DNA of 64,000 nt, from positions 124,001-188,000 of the forward strand of contig NZ_PEGH01000020.1 of the NCBI RefSeq assembly GCF_002737755.1, given 5' to 3'. Below, one piece after another: positions 24,493-34,209 of the stretch. Position numbers and translations under genes: made by a program. Under the pieces are notes generated by a model. It made no database searches. It was not told where the DNA came from and was given only the letters and a program-made list of their open reading frames with translations. The DNA comes from Caulobacter sp. BP25 (lineage in GTDB: Bacteria; Pseudomonadota; Alphaproteobacteria; Caulobacterales; Caulobacteraceae). The stretch's first letter is position 1, and each line of letters begins with the position of its first letter.

Positions 24493-26187
24493 ATGTCGTT
24501 CACGCGTCGCGCCGCGCTCGCCAGCGCCGCCCTGCTGATGGTCGCCCAACCGGTCCTGGCGGCCACGCCCGCCAAGCCCGCCGTCGCCGCTAAACAAAAG
24601 GCGGTCGTCTCGGACTTTGTCCCCTCGCCCGAGGCGATCAAGGCGCACATGACCTTCCTGGCCGATGACACCCTGGAGGGCCGCGAGGCCGGCACGCGCG
24701 GTTATGACATCGCCGCCAACTATGTCGCCGCTCAATACGCCCTGCTGGGCGTCAAGCCGGCCGGCGACAAGGGCTCGTACCTTCAGCGCGTGCCGCTGCT
24801 GGCCTTCCGCCCCTCGGGCGAGGGCGCGGTGAGCGTGACCGGCGCCGATGGCGCGGCGGTCGCCTTGAAATACGGCGAGGATTATCTGCCGAACGCTCAG
24901 GCGCAGGCGGCCGACCTCGCCGTCGAGGCGCCGCTGGTGTTCGTCGGCTTCGGCGTCGTCGACGCCACGCGCGGTCGCGACGACTACGCGGGCCTGGACG
25001 TGAAGGGCAAGATCGTCGTCATGCTGACCGGCGCCCCGTCCTCGATCCAGACCGAGGAGCGCGCTCACCTTTCCAGCCCCAACACCAAGCGGACCGAAGC
25101 GGCCAAGCGTGGCGCCATCGGCGTCCTGACCATTCCAACCACCAGCGGCGAGAAGCGCCGTCCGTTCGCGCGCGGCCTGAACGGTATGAAGGAATGGCGC
25201 ATAACCTGGCGCGACGCCCAGGACATCGGCGCTATCCGCGCGCCGGGCGCTCCGGCGCTGGCCCAGATCAGCCTGACCGGCGCGGAAAAGCTGTTTGCCG
25301 GCGCCGCCACGCCGCTGGCGTCGATCCTCGCCGAGGCCGAAAAGCCGGAAGGCGCGGTTAAGGGCTTCCCGCTGGCGGGCAAAATCAAGGTGACGCTGAA
25401 GACCGAGATCGAAAAGCGCGAGAGCAGCAATGTCGTGGGCCTGATCGAGGGCTCGGACCCGACGCTGAAGGCCCAGACCATCATCCTGTCGGCGCACCTG
25501 GACCACATCGGGATCAAGGAGAACGCCAAGCCCGGCGAGGACCGCGTCAACAACGGCGCGCTCGACAACGCCTCGGGGATCGCGACCCTTCTGGAGGTCG
25601 CGCGCGGCTTCAAGAACACCAAGGTTCGCCCCAAACGCTCGATCGTGCTGCTGGCGGTCACGGCCGAAGAGAAGGGGCTGGTCGGCTCGGACTACTTCGC
25701 CACCAACCCGACCGTGAAAAAGGCCGATATCGCCGCCGACGTGAACCTGGACATGCCGGTGCTGCTGTATCCGTTCACCGATGTGATCGCGTTCGGCGCC
25801 AACCGCTCGACCGTGGGCGAGGCGGTGCAGAAGGCCGCCGGCCGCGTCGGGGTGGGCCTGTCGGGCGACCCTCTGCCGGAAGAAGGCCTGTTCACCCGCT
25901 CGGACCACTACCGCTTCGTCGAGCAGGGCGTGCCGTCGGTGTTCCTGATGACCGGCTTCCAGAACGGCGGCGAGAAAGCCTTCACCACCTTCCTGAAGAC
26001 CAACTATCACAATCCGGCCGACGACCTGAATCAGCCGATCGACTACCAAGCCGCGGCCAAGTTCGCCCTGGTCAACTACGAGATCGCCCGCGAGCTGGCC
26101 AACACCCCGGCCCGCCCGGTCTGGAAGAAGGGCGACTTCTTCGGCGCCGCCTTCGCGCCGGCGGGGCATCCGTCCGCGGCGAAGTGA
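24493..26187 (+). CDS. M28-family zinc aminopeptidase, exported
   Basis: A 564-aa protein with signal peptide MSFTRRAALASAALLMVAQP. It has a PA-domain-like insert (VFVGFGVVDATRGRDDYAGLDVKGKIVVML) and the M28 catalytic domain with AHLDHIG (His and Asp zinc ligands), NNGALDNASGIATLLEVAR (bridging Asp), TAEEKGLVGSDYF (catalytic Glu), and NLDMP and YHNPADD (last His). It should remove N-terminal residues from peptides in the periplasm. ATG 24493 with GAGGAG upstream is preferred over TTG 24487. It has its own promoter region and is followed by a repeat pair. Confidence 0.94.
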   Translation: MSFTRRAALASAALLMVAQPVLAATPAKPAVAAKQKAVVSDFVPSPEAIKAHMTFLADDTLEGREAGTRGYDIAANYVAAQYALLGVKPAGDKGSYLQRVPLLAFRPSGEGAVSVTGADGAAVALKYGEDYLPNAQAQAADLAVEAPLVFVGFGVVDATRGRDDYAGLDVKGKIVVMLTGAPSSIQTEERAHLSSPNTKRTEAAKRGAIGVLTIPTTSGEKRRPFARGLNGMKEWRITWRDAQDIGAIRAPGAPALAQISLTGAEKLFAGAATPLASILAEAEKPEGAVKGFPLAGKIKVTLKTEIEKRESSNVVGLIEGSDPTLKAQTIILSAHLDHIGIKENAKPGEDRVNNGALDNASGIATLLEVARGFKNTKVRPKRSIVLLAVTAEEKGLVGSDYFATNPTVKKADIAADVNLDMPVLLYPFTDVIAFGANRSTVGEAVQKAAGRVGVGLSGDPLPEEGLFTRSDHYRFVEQGVPSVFLMTGFQNGGEKAFTTFLKTNYHNPADDLNQPIDYQAAAKFALVNYEIARELANTPARPVWKKGDFFGAAFAPAGHPSAAK

Positions 26188-26206
26188 TCTGTCGCTAGAA
26201 AGCCCC

Positions 26207-26321
26207 CGTCATCCCGCGCTTCGTGCGCGGGACCCATGGCTCAGCTTTCACGTGAGAGCCCGAGCCTTCTCCGCACGTGCGGCGGACAAATGGGTCCCGC
26301 GAACAAGTCGCGGGATGACGG
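26207..26321. repeat. Paired inverted intergenic repeat, family B
   Basis: CGTCATCCCGCGCTTCGTGC and, inverted, TCGCGGGATGACG, with GGGACCCAT and ATGGGTCCC inner boxes. Same family as 9989-10102. Confidence 0.8.
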
Positions 26322-26415
26322 AGTTTATTGTGGCGCGAAGAAATCTCACGCCCATTGACCCCTCCTCCATCCGGAGCGATTTTCAGGCCCTCCCTTCCGA
26401 CCCGAGGCCCTTCCC

Positions 26416-27048
26416 TTGCTCCGCACCGGCGCTTTCCTGAAGATCGGCGTGATCGCGCCGGCCGTGATGGTGGCCGACGTGTGGATCGCCCAGCGATTGT
26501 TCCCCGGCTTCGACGCGGGCGCGCAGTTCATCAGCGAGCTGGGCGGACCGGCCGCGCCGATGCCGGAGGTGTTCAACATCGGCATGGTGATCGCCGGGAT
26601 CGCGGGCCTGTTCGCCGGCGCGGGCTTCGCTCACGCGCTGGAGCACGCCGGCGGCCGCAGGGTGGTCTCGGCCTTCGCGGGTCTGTTCGTGGCGCTGACC
26701 GGCCTGGGCGCGGTCTTCGCGGGGATTTTCCACTGGCCCGATCCGATGCACCGCGCCTGCGGCGTGGGTCTGGCCATCCAGTTCGCGCCGTTGTTCACCG
26801 CCTGGGCGCTATGGGGCAAGCCCGAGCACCGGCGGCTGGCCAATTTCTCGCTGGGCTGGTTCTTCGGCCTGCTTCTGGTCTTCGCCCTGCTGACCGGGGT
26901 GTGGAACATCCGCACGGGCTATGACGTCGGCTACTGGCAGCGCGGCCACGCCTTCCTGAGCCTGCTGTGGCTGGCCATCGCCGCCTGGACCCTGGAGCGC
27001 AACTGGCGGCGGACCTTCGTCGGCGAGCTGGAGTCGGCCTCGGCCTGA
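26416..27048 (+). CDS. DUF998 family membrane protein
   Basis: A 210-aa protein with six hydrophobic helices. Conserved DUF998 features are ADVWIAQRLFPGFDAGAQFISELG near the start (the yxxxxqyISELG-type motif), FHWPDPMHRACGVG and a C-terminal WNIRTGY loop. The family is widespread and functionally unknown. The start is a TTG at 26416; the first ATG in frame would remove the first helix. It stands between two repeat regions. Confidence 0.8.
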   Translation: MLRTGAFLKIGVIAPAVMVADVWIAQRLFPGFDAGAQFISELGGPAAPMPEVFNIGMVIAGIAGLFAGAGFAHALEHAGGRRVVSAFAGLFVALTGLGAVFAGIFHWPDPMHRACGVGLAIQFAPLFTAWALWGKPEHRRLANFSLGWFFGLLLVFALLTGVWNIRTGYDVGYWQRGHAFLSLLWLAIAAWTLERNWRRTFVGELESASA

Positions 27049-27055
27049 CGCCTCC

Positions 27056-27189
27056 TTCCTCCCCCACCGGGGGAGGGGGACCGGCGAACGCCGGTGGAGG
27101 GGGCTTACGGCTCACGCGGAACCGCTTCGCGGACCCCCTCCGTCTCGATGCGTATTCGCATCGTTCCACCTCCCCCTAATGGGGAGGAA
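27056..27189. repeat. Paired inverted intergenic repeat, family C
   Basis: CCTCCCCCACCGGGGGAGG-type unit on the left, and CCCCCTCCGTCTCGATGCG followed by CCACCTCCCCCTAATGGGGA on the right. It separates the convergent DUF998 and small membrane genes. Confidence 0.75.
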
Positions 27190-27197
27190 GATCCGCT

Positions 27198-27533
27198 CTA
27201 AGCCCGCTCGCCGAGCAGCACGCGCCGGATGTCGCCGCCCGAGCGCGACAGCAGGATCAGCAGGTAGATCGACAGGAATAGCATCCCGCCGAACACCGCC
27301 AGAACGCCCAGGCCCAGGGCCGCAGGCTTGAACCCGCCGCGCCAGGAAACCCACAGACCCGACAGCAGCAGGAAGCAGAAGAAGTCCAGGTTGAACTGGC
27401 CCGGCCAGCCCATGGCCGCCATGTCGCCAAAGAAGATCGGCAGCAGGTTCCAGCCGTGGTTGGCGATCGTGACGCTGGTGTAGCCGACGATCACGACAAG
27501 ACAGGTCCAAAGGAACAGTCGAAACGGCGTCAT
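27198..27533 (-). CDS. Small integral membrane protein, unknown function
   Basis: A 111-aa protein with three to four hydrophobic helices (FRLFLWTCLVVIVGYTSVTI, FFCFLLLSGLWVSW, LGLGVLAVFGGMLFLSIYLL), starting MTPFRLFLW at ATG 27533. An N-W-D-M rich loop (NHGWNLLPIFFGDMAAMGWP) recurs in uncharacterised relatives that sit next to fatty-acid or short-chain enzymes. It is 58 nt downstream of the oleate hydratase gene on the same strand, so probably co-transcribed. Confidence 0.75.
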   Translation of the reverse strand: MTPFRLFLWTCLVVIVGYTSVTIANHGWNLLPIFFGDMAAMGWPGQFNLDFFCFLLLSGLWVSWRGGFKPAALGLGVLAVFGGMLFLSIYLLILLSRSGGDIRRVLLGERA

Positions 27534-27591
27534 GCTTGCGCTCCCCCCAAGGTCCGCGAGCATGCCGCCGCCTCGAAGCGACGTCGAGCCC

Positions 27592-29154
27592 TCAGCTCAT
27601 CGCCTTGGCCGCCGTACGCAGCAGCACCGAGGGCGCGTGGTCGTGGCGAGTGATCGGCGGGATGGCGCGATCGACGCCCATTAGTTGGTAGACCGCCGTC
27701 TGGGCCGCCCGCACCGAATACTCGACCGTGAAGACCACATCGTCGGGGATCTCCACGAACTGGCTGATAAAGGCCAGGTTCACCGACGTCTCAGGGACCG
27801 GCAGCGGGCGGTCTTCCTTACGGCGCGGCATGAACATCGAGGTGATGTAGGGCAGCCGGCAGGGCACGCAGGTCGCGTCCTCGAAGACGTCCATCTCAAG
27901 GCCCAGATGGCCGCACACCTCCTGCAGAATCTCTCGCCCGCCGCACTGGCTCATCGGCTTGGCCACGAAGTCGCCGATCCGGTCGGGATGCAGCGCGTAG
28001 CCCCAGAACACCGACCAGCCCTCGGGCTGATCGCGGAAGTGCGGCTGATGGTACAGCACCACCGACATCAGCCAGCGCGAGTCCTTGAAGGTCACCAAAC
28101 CGCCCGTCCCGGCCGCGTTGCCGCTAAAGGCCTGCATGGCGTCGAAGAACTTCGGGTTACGGCAGGTGACCGTGAACGACTCCCACAGGCTGCGGCCGAT
28201 CTGGGTGTTGAAGGCGGCCGGATTGCCGAACTCGGGGCGGCCGGCGGCGATCTTCTCCCACAGCGCCCAGCCCTGGCTGTCGATCTTGGTCATGGCCGGC
28301 GGCGGGGCGTCCATGGTCCCCAGGCTGGTGGCGTCGGTCATCGAGCCGTTCTGGTAGAAGACGAGGTCGCCCTGAGCCAGCTCCACCGTCTCGACCTTGC
28401 CCTCGCGGTCCAGGGTCAGGCGGGTGACGCGGTGGCGGCCCCCTTCGGTGACGATCTCCATGTCGGTGACGGCCGTGTCGCCGACGAAGTTCACCCCGCG
28501 CTCGCGCAGCCAGCGCTCCAGCGGCACGACGATGGCGTCATACTGGTTGTAGACCGTGCGCTTGACCCCGCCGAGCGTCTCGATGCGCGGGAACTCGTTC
28601 ATGAAGCGGTGGAAGTAGCGCTTCAGCTCCACGGCGCTGTGCCAAGTCTGGAAGGCGAAGGTCGTCTGCCACATGAACCAGAAATTGGTTTCGAAGAACG
28701 GCGGCGACAGCCAGTCGGTGATCGGATCATCGCCCAGCGTCTCCTCGGACGTCTGCATCAGTCGCACCAGCTCCAGCCGGTCCTGCATGGAAAAGCCCAT
28801 GTGGGTCACGTCCAGCTTGTGCAGGTTGCGATCGACCAGCCGCGCCTGGGAGTGGGCGACGACCTCCTGGTTGAAGGCGACGGTCTGGTCGCGCACCGTC
28901 TGGCCCGGCGCGTCGACGCTGGGGATGGTCGACAAGAGATCCCAGGTGCACTCGTAGTGGTCGGTGGTCAGCATCCGCCCACCGCGCAGCGAATACGAGC
29001 CGTCGGGCAGGCGCGAGCCGTCCAGCGAGCCGCCGAACACCTTGGGGTGCTTCTCAAAGATCGTGATGTCAGAGCCTTCAGCGCCCGCGTCGCGGATCAG
29101 GAAGGCAGCCCCGGCCAGCGCGCCCACGCCGCCGCCGACAAAATAGTGCTTCAT
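27592..29154 (-). CDS. ohyA: Oleate hydratase (MCRA family, FAD)
   Basis: A 520-aa flavoprotein that adds water to the cis-9 double bond of oleate to give 10-hydroxystearate, often a detoxification of unsaturated fatty acids. The N-terminus YFVGGGVGALAGAAFLIRD is the FAD Rossmann loop. FGGSLDG, RGGRMLTTDHYECTWDLL, FWFMWQTTFAFQTWHSAVE, GLVTFKDSRWLMS and CVPCRLPYITSMFMPR are family signatures. ATG 29154 starts the beta strand of the FAD fold; the upstream alternative adds six residues. Membrane or lipid-linked location is likely. Length is normal for the shorter MCRA subfamily. Confidence 0.93.
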   Translation of the reverse strand: MKHYFVGGGVGALAGAAFLIRDAGAEGSDITIFEKHPKVFGGSLDGSRLPDGSYSLRGGRMLTTDHYECTWDLLSTIPSVDAPGQTVRDQTVAFNQEVVAHSQARLVDRNLHKLDVTHMGFSMQDRLELVRLMQTSEETLGDDPITDWLSPPFFETNFWFMWQTTFAFQTWHSAVELKRYFHRFMNEFPRIETLGGVKRTVYNQYDAIVVPLERWLRERGVNFVGDTAVTDMEIVTEGGRHRVTRLTLDREGKVETVELAQGDLVFYQNGSMTDATSLGTMDAPPPAMTKIDSQGWALWEKIAAGRPEFGNPAAFNTQIGRSLWESFTVTCRNPKFFDAMQAFSGNAAGTGGLVTFKDSRWLMSVVLYHQPHFRDQPEGWSVFWGYALHPDRIGDFVAKPMSQCGGREILQEVCGHLGLEMDVFEDATCVPCRLPYITSMFMPRRKEDRPLPVPETSVNLAFISQFVEIPDDVVFTVEYSVRAAQTAVYQLMGVDRAIPPITRHDHAPSVLLRTAAKAMS

Positions 29155-29288
29155 GGCCAAGGTTCCTTCCATACGCGCAAACAGCAGCGCGTTCCTGCAC
29201 CCTTAACGCGGGAGGCTCCTTGAGGTGCGTCAACGATTGACGCGGGCGGGCGGCGAGCCCACCTACGGACGGTCTGGAGGGCGTTGCG

Positions 29289-29651
29289 ATGGCTCAGGTG
29301 ACGGTGTGGTTCGACGGTGCGTGTCCGCTGTGCATCCGCGAGATCGCCCTGATGCGCCGGCTGGATCGCCGAGGCGCCATTTCCTTCATCGACGTCGCCA
29401 GCGACGACGCCAGTTGCCCGATCGACCGCGCCGACTTGCTGGCCAAGTTCCATGCGCGCGAGGACGGCCAGCTCTTGTCCGGCGCGGCGGCCTTCGCGGC
29501 GATGTGGCGGGCGATCCCGGTGTTGCGGCCCTTCGGCCTTCTGGCGCGGCGTCCTTGGGCGCTAAAGGCGCTGGACGCCCTCTACCGCCGATTCCTGCGC
29601 GTGCGACCGCGCCTGCAGCGATGGGTGACGCGGATGACGGCGAGGGGCTAG
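29289..29651 (+). CDS. DUF393 (DCC family) thiol-disulfide oxidoreductase-like protein
   Basis: A 120-aa protein that starts MAQVTVWFDGACPLCIREIA, with the FDGxCPLC signature of the DCC/DUF393 family, a thioredoxin-fold group. The remainder shows VASDDASCPIDRADLLAKFH and GAAAFAAMWRAIP, also typical. The CxxC pair suggests redox activity, but no substrate is known. ATG 29289 is used. It is divergent from oleate hydratase and convergent with the permease that follows after 5 nt. Confidence 0.88.
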   Translation: MAQVTVWFDGACPLCIREIALMRRLDRRGAISFIDVASDDASCPIDRADLLAKFHAREDGQLLSGAAAFAAMWRAIPVLRPFGLLARRPWALKALDALYRRFLRVRPRLQRWVTRMTARG

Positions 29652-29656
29652 CCGCC

Positions 29657-30685
29657 CTACTCCGCTGGCTCCATCGGGGTCGGGTCGCCATCGTGCGAGA
29701 TCAGCACCGCCAGCCAGCGCAGGTCGTCGTACTGGGCCAGGGCGTACATCAAAGCCAGGGTCAGCGGGATGGCCAGGAACGCGCCCGGCACGCCCCACAG
29801 CACCGTCCACATGCCCACCGCGATCAAGCTGGCCGCCGGGTCGATGTTCTGGCTGTCGGCCTGCATCTTGGGCAGGACGAAATTGCCGACGATCGACGAG
29901 ACCAGCTGGATGCCGACGAACACCGCGATCGCCGGCGTCAGGGTCGGGAACTGCAGCAGGGCGAACAGAGTCGGCCCGACGCCGCCAACCAACACGCCCA
30001 GCACCGGCAGATAGGCGAATAGGAAGATCACCAGGCTCCAGAACAAGGCGTTGTCCAGGCCCACGGCGGTCATGACGATCCAGGACCCCAGCGCGATCAT
30101 CAGACCGGTGATCGACTGCACGTACATATAGCTCTCGACGCCCGAGAAGCTGCGCTCCAGCACCGTGGCCAGGCCCCGGCCGCCGCGCGAGGCGACGATC
30201 TGGTCGACGCGCTTCTCGATCATCGGTTTGGAGAGCAGCAGGAAGAACAGGAAGATCAGGGTCAGGCCCAGGCCCGCCGAGGCGTTCTGCACGCTGGTCA
30301 GCAGGCGGTCAGCCAACGGCCCCAGCTCGACCTTCTGGGCCAGGGCCTCCAGGCTCAGGGTCCCGCCGCCCGGCACCCGGACCAGGGCCAGCAGTTGGTC
30401 GATCCGCGCCAGCATGGCCGGAATCTCGACGACAATCCGTGAGGCGCCCTCGATCACCACCGCCATGCTGGCGACGATGATCCCGCCGACGATCACGGCG
30501 GTAATGGCAAAGACCATCCAACGCCGCGCCTTGGGCAGCAGTCGCACGACCCGCTCGCTCAGCGACATGATCAGGATGGCCAGGACCAGCGCCAGGGCGA
30601 ACGGCCACAGCACGGCGCGGAACACGTATAGCAAGGCCGAGGCCATGGCGAAGTTCACCAGGAACGATGTGCCGGTCTTGCTCAC
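29657..30685 (-). CDS. AI-2E family transporter (YdiK/PerM type)
   Basis: A 342-aa polytopic membrane protein of the AI-2E/UPF0118 family. It has the usual architecture: two N-terminal helices, a soluble amphipathic stretch (IPAMLARIDQLLALV, LADRLLTSVQNA), then helices with GLMIALGSWIVMTAVGLDNALFWSLV, FLFAYLPVLGVLVGG, and the C-terminal GNFVLPKMQADSQNIDP...WGVPGAFLAIPLT signature. Roles range from autoinducer export to cation antiport; none can be assigned here. The GTG at 30685 behind GGAGG is chosen; ATG 30736 upstream has poor spacing. Confidence 0.88.
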   Translation of the reverse strand: MSKTGTSFLVNFAMASALLYVFRAVLWPFALALVLAILIMSLSERVVRLLPKARRWMVFAITAVIVGGIIVASMAVVIEGASRIVVEIPAMLARIDQLLALVRVPGGGTLSLEALAQKVELGPLADRLLTSVQNASAGLGLTLIFLFFLLLSKPMIEKRVDQIVASRGGRGLATVLERSFSGVESYMYVQSITGLMIALGSWIVMTAVGLDNALFWSLVIFLFAYLPVLGVLVGGVGPTLFALLQFPTLTPAIAVFVGIQLVSSIVGNFVLPKMQADSQNIDPAASLIAVGMWTVLWGVPGAFLAIPLTLALMYALAQYDDLRWLAVLISHDGDPTPMEPAE

Positions 30686-30766
30686 GGGGCCTCCGCGGAT
30701 GGGTTTGGGGAGATCATCCTCGGCAGGCGATAACATTCCCCTAGCGGAAGGCGCTAGCACCCGCCC

Positions 30767-31387
30767 CTAACGCCAGGCGTAATTGAAGCTGATGCTGATC
30801 CGCTGCTCGTCGGCCTGGTTGGGCGTCACCTCGTGGCGCAGCCAGCTCTCCCAGAGAAGGATCGTCCCCGGCGCCGGCTGAACATAGACGAACGGCTGCA
30901 GCGCCTCGGGCGCACCCTCCAGGCGGTTGGGCGCGGCCATCATCATCGGCAGGCGCGGGTCCTCGAACTTCAGGGCCGAGGCGCCCGGCGGAATGGTCAC
31001 GTAGATCGTGCCGGAGATGACGCTGTGCGGGTGGATGTGGCCGGTGTGCTGGCCGCCCGGCTCCAGGATGTTGATCCAGAAGCTGTCCATGACCAGCTTG
31101 CCCGCGCCCAGGTCGAAGCACAGATCCTTGGCGAAAGCCGCCGCGTGCTTGTCCAGCTTCTTCTTGAGGTCGGCGAACAGGCTGTCGCGCTGGGGCAGGT
31201 CGTTCAGCGAGGCGTAGGACGTATAGCCCAGATAGCCCTTGTTATAGGCCCAGGCCTGGCCGGCCTCGTCCTCCTCGGCGATGGCGACGCAGGCGTCGTG
31301 CAGCTCGTCGATGAAGGTCTCGAAGCCCTTCTCGCCGGCGAGGCTGGCTTGGTAGATCGGGGTGGCAAAGAGGCTGCGCGTGGTCAT
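30767..31387 (-). CDS. Putative 2OG-Fe(II) oxygenase (TIGR02466 family)
   Basis: A 206-aa protein. The C-terminal half carries the DSBH ligands: SFWINILEPGGQHTGHIHPH (first His region), YVTIPPGASALKFEDPR, PGTILLWESWLRHEVTPN (distal His) and QRISISFNYAWR (2OG Arg). The N-terminal part (ATPIYQASL, YTSYASLNDLPQRDSLFADL) is that of an uncharacterised phage and bacterial oxygenase family. Substrate unknown. ATG 31387 is chosen over two in-frame upstream ATGs (31399, 31423) because it sits directly before RSLFATPIY. Divergent from the toxin-antitoxin pair. Confidence 0.85.
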   Translation of the reverse strand: MTTRSLFATPIYQASLAGEKGFETFIDELHDACVAIAEEDEAGQAWAYNKGYLGYTSYASLNDLPQRDSLFADLKKKLDKHAAAFAKDLCFDLGAGKLVMDSFWINILEPGGQHTGHIHPHSVISGTIYVTIPPGASALKFEDPRLPMMMAAPNRLEGAPEALQPFVYVQPAPGTILLWESWLRHEVTPNQADEQRISISFNYAWR

Positions 31388-31448
31388 GGGGCGCGTCATA
31401 GCGCCCGCAGGCGTTGACGACAAATCATGGATGGAACATCATGAGAAC

Positions 31449-31766
31449 ATGGCTGATGGTGACCTCATCCTGAAAATCGATCCGGAACTCGCCGAGCGAC
31501 TGAGGGCTCGCGCCGAAGCTGCGGGCCAGAGCGTGGAGGCGTATGCGCGAGACGTCCTCGGGCGCGACGCCGAGCAATCGGGCGTCGCGGAACGAGAACC
31601 GCGTTGGGACGCCCCCTTGGCGCGCCTTCCTGAAGACGACGTCGACCAGGATTCCGAGGCCTATGCCGACTACCTCGATCGGATCTGCGATGAAGCCGAG
31701 CAGACCGGTGGCGTGCCTTTCGAGGTCTTCCGAGAACGTCTCCGCAATCTCGGCCAGCGCCGCTGA
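31449..31766 (+). CDS. Antitoxin of a ParDE/RelE-like pair
   Basis: About 105 aa. The N-terminus GDLILKIDPELAERLRARAEAAGQSVEAYARDVL is a ribbon-helix-helix DNA-binding domain as in CopG/ParD antitoxins. The acidic C-terminal tail (EDDVDQDSEAYADYLDRICDEAEQ) would wrap and neutralise the toxin. The start may be ATG 31449 or 31431; the first fits the RHH start better. It ends 3 nt before the toxin start, a coupled operon. Such antitoxins usually repress their own promoter, here within the short divergent spacer. Confidence 0.75.
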   Translation: MADGDLILKIDPELAERLRARAEAAGQSVEAYARDVLGRDAEQSGVAEREPRWDAPLARLPEDDVDQDSEAYADYLDRICDEAEQTGGVPFEVFRERLRNLGQRR

Positions 31767-31769
31767 TCC

Positions 31770-32051
31770 ATGTATCGGGTCGTCGTCACCTCGGCGGCCA
31801 TGGCCGATGTCGATTATCTGGAGGACTGGCTGCTGGCGCGGGGCGCGCACTATGCTCTCGACCTCAGCGATACCCTCGGCGCCGCCGTGGACCGGCTCTT
31901 CGACCATCCCCAGCGCGCGCCGATGAGCCGCGATGGCCGCTATCGCGAACTATACGTTACCTTTCACTCGAACCAGTACGTGATCCAGTACCGCGTGCGC
32001 GGCGACCGGGTGACGATCGCGCGCATCCGACACAGCCTGGAACGTCGCTGA
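31770..32051 (+). CDS. ParE/RelE-superfamily toxin
   Basis: A 93-aa protein that begins [21 protein letters not shown]. It continues with [41 protein letters not shown] and ends [13 protein letters not shown]. This is the alpha-alpha-beta4 fold of the RelE/ParE family with the typical RxL/YRV and IxRIxH endings. ParE members poison gyrase and RelE members cut mRNA; which applies cannot be told. It follows the antitoxin at 3 nt and precedes uvrC by 28 nt, so read-through into uvrC is possible. Confidence 0.87.
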   Translation: MYRVVVTSAAMADVDYLEDWLLARGAHYALDLSDTLGAAVDRLFDHPQRAPMSRDGRYRELYVTFHSNQYVIQYRVRGDRVTIARIRHSLERR

Positions 32052-32079
32052 ACGCGCCGGACTCGCCTATATCTGCCCC

Positions 32080-33984
32080 GTGACCGACACCACCACCGAC
32101 ATCGACGCCTCCCCCCGCCTGACCGGCGCCGCCCTGATCAAGGACGAGGTCACGCGCCTGCCTGACGCGCCCGGCGTCTATCGCATGATCGGCGAGGCCG
32201 ACGAGGTTCTGTACGTCGGCAAGGCCAAGAGCCTGAAGAAGCGGGTCGTCCAGTACGCGCAAGGCCGCTTCCACACCAACCGCATCGCCCACATGGTCGA
32301 CGCCACGCGGTCGATGGAGTTCGTCACCACCCGCACCGAAGCCGACGCCCTGCTGCTTGAGATCAACCTGATCAAGTCGCTGAAGCCGCGCTTCAACGTG
32401 CTGCTGCGCGACGACAAGAGCTTTCCCGAGATCATGATCCGCCGCGATCACGACGCCCCGCAGCTGCGCAAGCATCGCGGCGCCCACACGATCAAGGGCG
32501 ACTATTTCGGACCGTTCGCCAGCGCCTGGGCGGTGAACCGCACGCTGAACACCCTGCAAAAAGCGTTTCTTCTCCGCTCGTGCAGCGACAGCGTCTACGA
32601 CAGCCGCGACCGCCCCTGCATGCTGCACCAGATCAAGCGCTGCGCCGCCCCCTGCACCGGCCTGATCGGCAAGGACGACTACCAGGCCCTGGTCGACCAG
32701 GCCGAGGCCTTCCTACGCGGCAAGTCCCGCGCGGTCATCGCCAGCATGGCCAAGCAGATGGAGGACGCCGCCGAGGATCTGGAGTTCGAGCGCGCCGCCC
32801 GCCTGCGCGACCGCATCCGCGCCCTCTCATCCGTCGCCCAGGAGACCCAGATCAATCCCGAGACGGTGGACGAGGCCGACGTCGTGGCCCTGCACGTCGA
32901 GGGCGGCCAGGCCTGCGTGCAGGTGTTCTTCTTCCGCGCCGGCCAGAACTGGGGCAACCGCGCCTACTTCCCCCGCATCACCGGGGCGGCCGATGAGAGC
33001 GAAGAGGAAGGCGTCACCGAGGAGCAGCGGATCATCACCGCCTTCCTGGGCCAGTTCTACGACGACAAGCCGATCCCCCGCCTGATCCTGGCCAATGTCC
33101 AGCCGGCCGAGGCGGCCCTGCTGGCCGAAGCCTTCGCGCTGAAGAGCGGCCGCAAGGTCGAGATCAGCGTCCCCAAGCGCGGCGAGAAGGCCGATCTGGT
33201 CCAGCACGCCCTGACCAACGCCCGCGAAGCGCTGGGCCGCAAAATGGCCGAAGGCTCGGCCCAGACGAAGCTCTTGGCCGGGGTCTGCGAGGCCTTCAAG
33301 CTGGAGGCTCCCCCCGAGCGCATCGAGGTCTACGACAACAGCCACATCCAGGGCACGAACGCCGTCGGCGGCATGATCGTGGCGGGCCCCGAAGGCTTCA
33401 TGAAAGGCAAGTACCGCAAGTTCAACATCAAGAGCACCGAGCTCACCCCCGGCGACGACTACGGCATGATGAAGGAGGTGCTGCGACGCCGCTTTTCCCG
33501 CCTGGTCAAGGAGGAGGAGGAAGGCGACAGCGACAACCGCCCCGACCTTGTCCTGGTCGACGGCGGCAAGGGCCAGCTGGACGCGGCGATCGAGATCATG
33601 GCCGACCTGGGCGTCGACGACATCGCCGTCGTCGGGGTGGCCAAGGGTCCTGACCGCGACGCGGGGCTGGAGCGCTTCTTCCTGCCCGGCCAGCCGCCCT
33701 TCATGCTCGAGCCCAAGTCGCCGGTGCTCTACTACCTGCAACGCCTGCGCGACGAAGCCCACCGCTTCGCCATCGGCGCCCACCGCACCCGCCGGTCCAT
33801 GGACCTGAAGAAGAACCCGCTGGACGAGATCGAAGGCGTCGGCCCGGGCCGCAAGAAAGCCCTGCTCCACGCCTTCGGCTCAGCCAAGGGCGTGGGCCGG
33901 GCCAGCGTGGAGGACCTGATCAAGGTCGAAGGCGTCAGCCAGGCGCTGGCGGAGCGGATCCACGGGTTCTTCCGGAAGGGGTGA
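32080..33984 (+). CDS. uvrC: UvrABC excinuclease subunit C
   Basis: The 634-aa nucleotide-excision-repair nuclease that makes both incisions around a lesion with UvrB. Domains: GIY-YIG nuclease (residues ~30-110, [21 protein letters not shown]), a UVR motif binding UvrB ([20 protein letters not shown]), an RNase H-like catalytic domain ([19 protein letters not shown] and [11 protein letters not shown]), and tandem HhH at the C-terminus ([18 protein letters not shown] and [13 protein letters not shown]). The start is GTG 32080. Length is normal. Confidence 0.97.
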   Translation: MTDTTTDIDASPRLTGAALIKDEVTRLPDAPGVYRMIGEADEVLYVGKAKSLKKRVVQYAQGRFHTNRIAHMVDATRSMEFVTTRTEADALLLEINLIKSLKPRFNVLLRDDKSFPEIMIRRDHDAPQLRKHRGAHTIKGDYFGPFASAWAVNRTLNTLQKAFLLRSCSDSVYDSRDRPCMLHQIKRCAAPCTGLIGKDDYQALVDQAEAFLRGKSRAVIASMAKQMEDAAEDLEFERAARLRDRIRALSSVAQETQINPETVDEADVVALHVEGGQACVQVFFFRAGQNWGNRAYFPRITGAADESEEEGVTEEQRIITAFLGQFYDDKPIPRLILANVQPAEAALLAEAFALKSGRKVEISVPKRGEKADLVQHALTNAREALGRKMAEGSAQTKLLAGVCEAFKLEAPPERIEVYDNSHIQGTNAVGGMIVAGPEGFMKGKYRKFNIKSTELTPGDDYGMMKEVLRRRFSRLVKEEEEGDSDNRPDLVLVDGGKGQLDAAIEIMADLGVDDIAVVGVAKGPDRDAGLERFFLPGQPPFMLEPKSPVLYYLQRLRDEAHRFAIGAHRTRRSMDLKKNPLDEIEGVGPGRKKALLHAFGSAKGVGRASVEDLIKVEGVSQALAERIHGFFRKG

Positions 33985-34209
33985 GGGGGACTCTCAGCTG
34001 ACCTTACGAAGGTCTGCTTTGAGGCCCTTAGAGCGTGACCACGACCGCCGTGCCACAGTCGCGGCCACGCGCGTCCTAACGCATCTAAATTGAGGCCCCC
34101 CACCTACAACACCCCTGCGGATCGTATCAGAACCGGTCGTTTCCGCGCCGCCTGAGGCTCGTGCCTCCTGCTTACCCCACGTACTCCAAGCACGTGGCGA
34201 GATAGAGCA

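Noticed and set aside
33985..34209. Search for the missing mrr N-terminus or an attachment site on the left side of the island
   Set aside because: No Mrr-like coding sequence, tRNA or direct repeat with the right edge could be recognised by eye.
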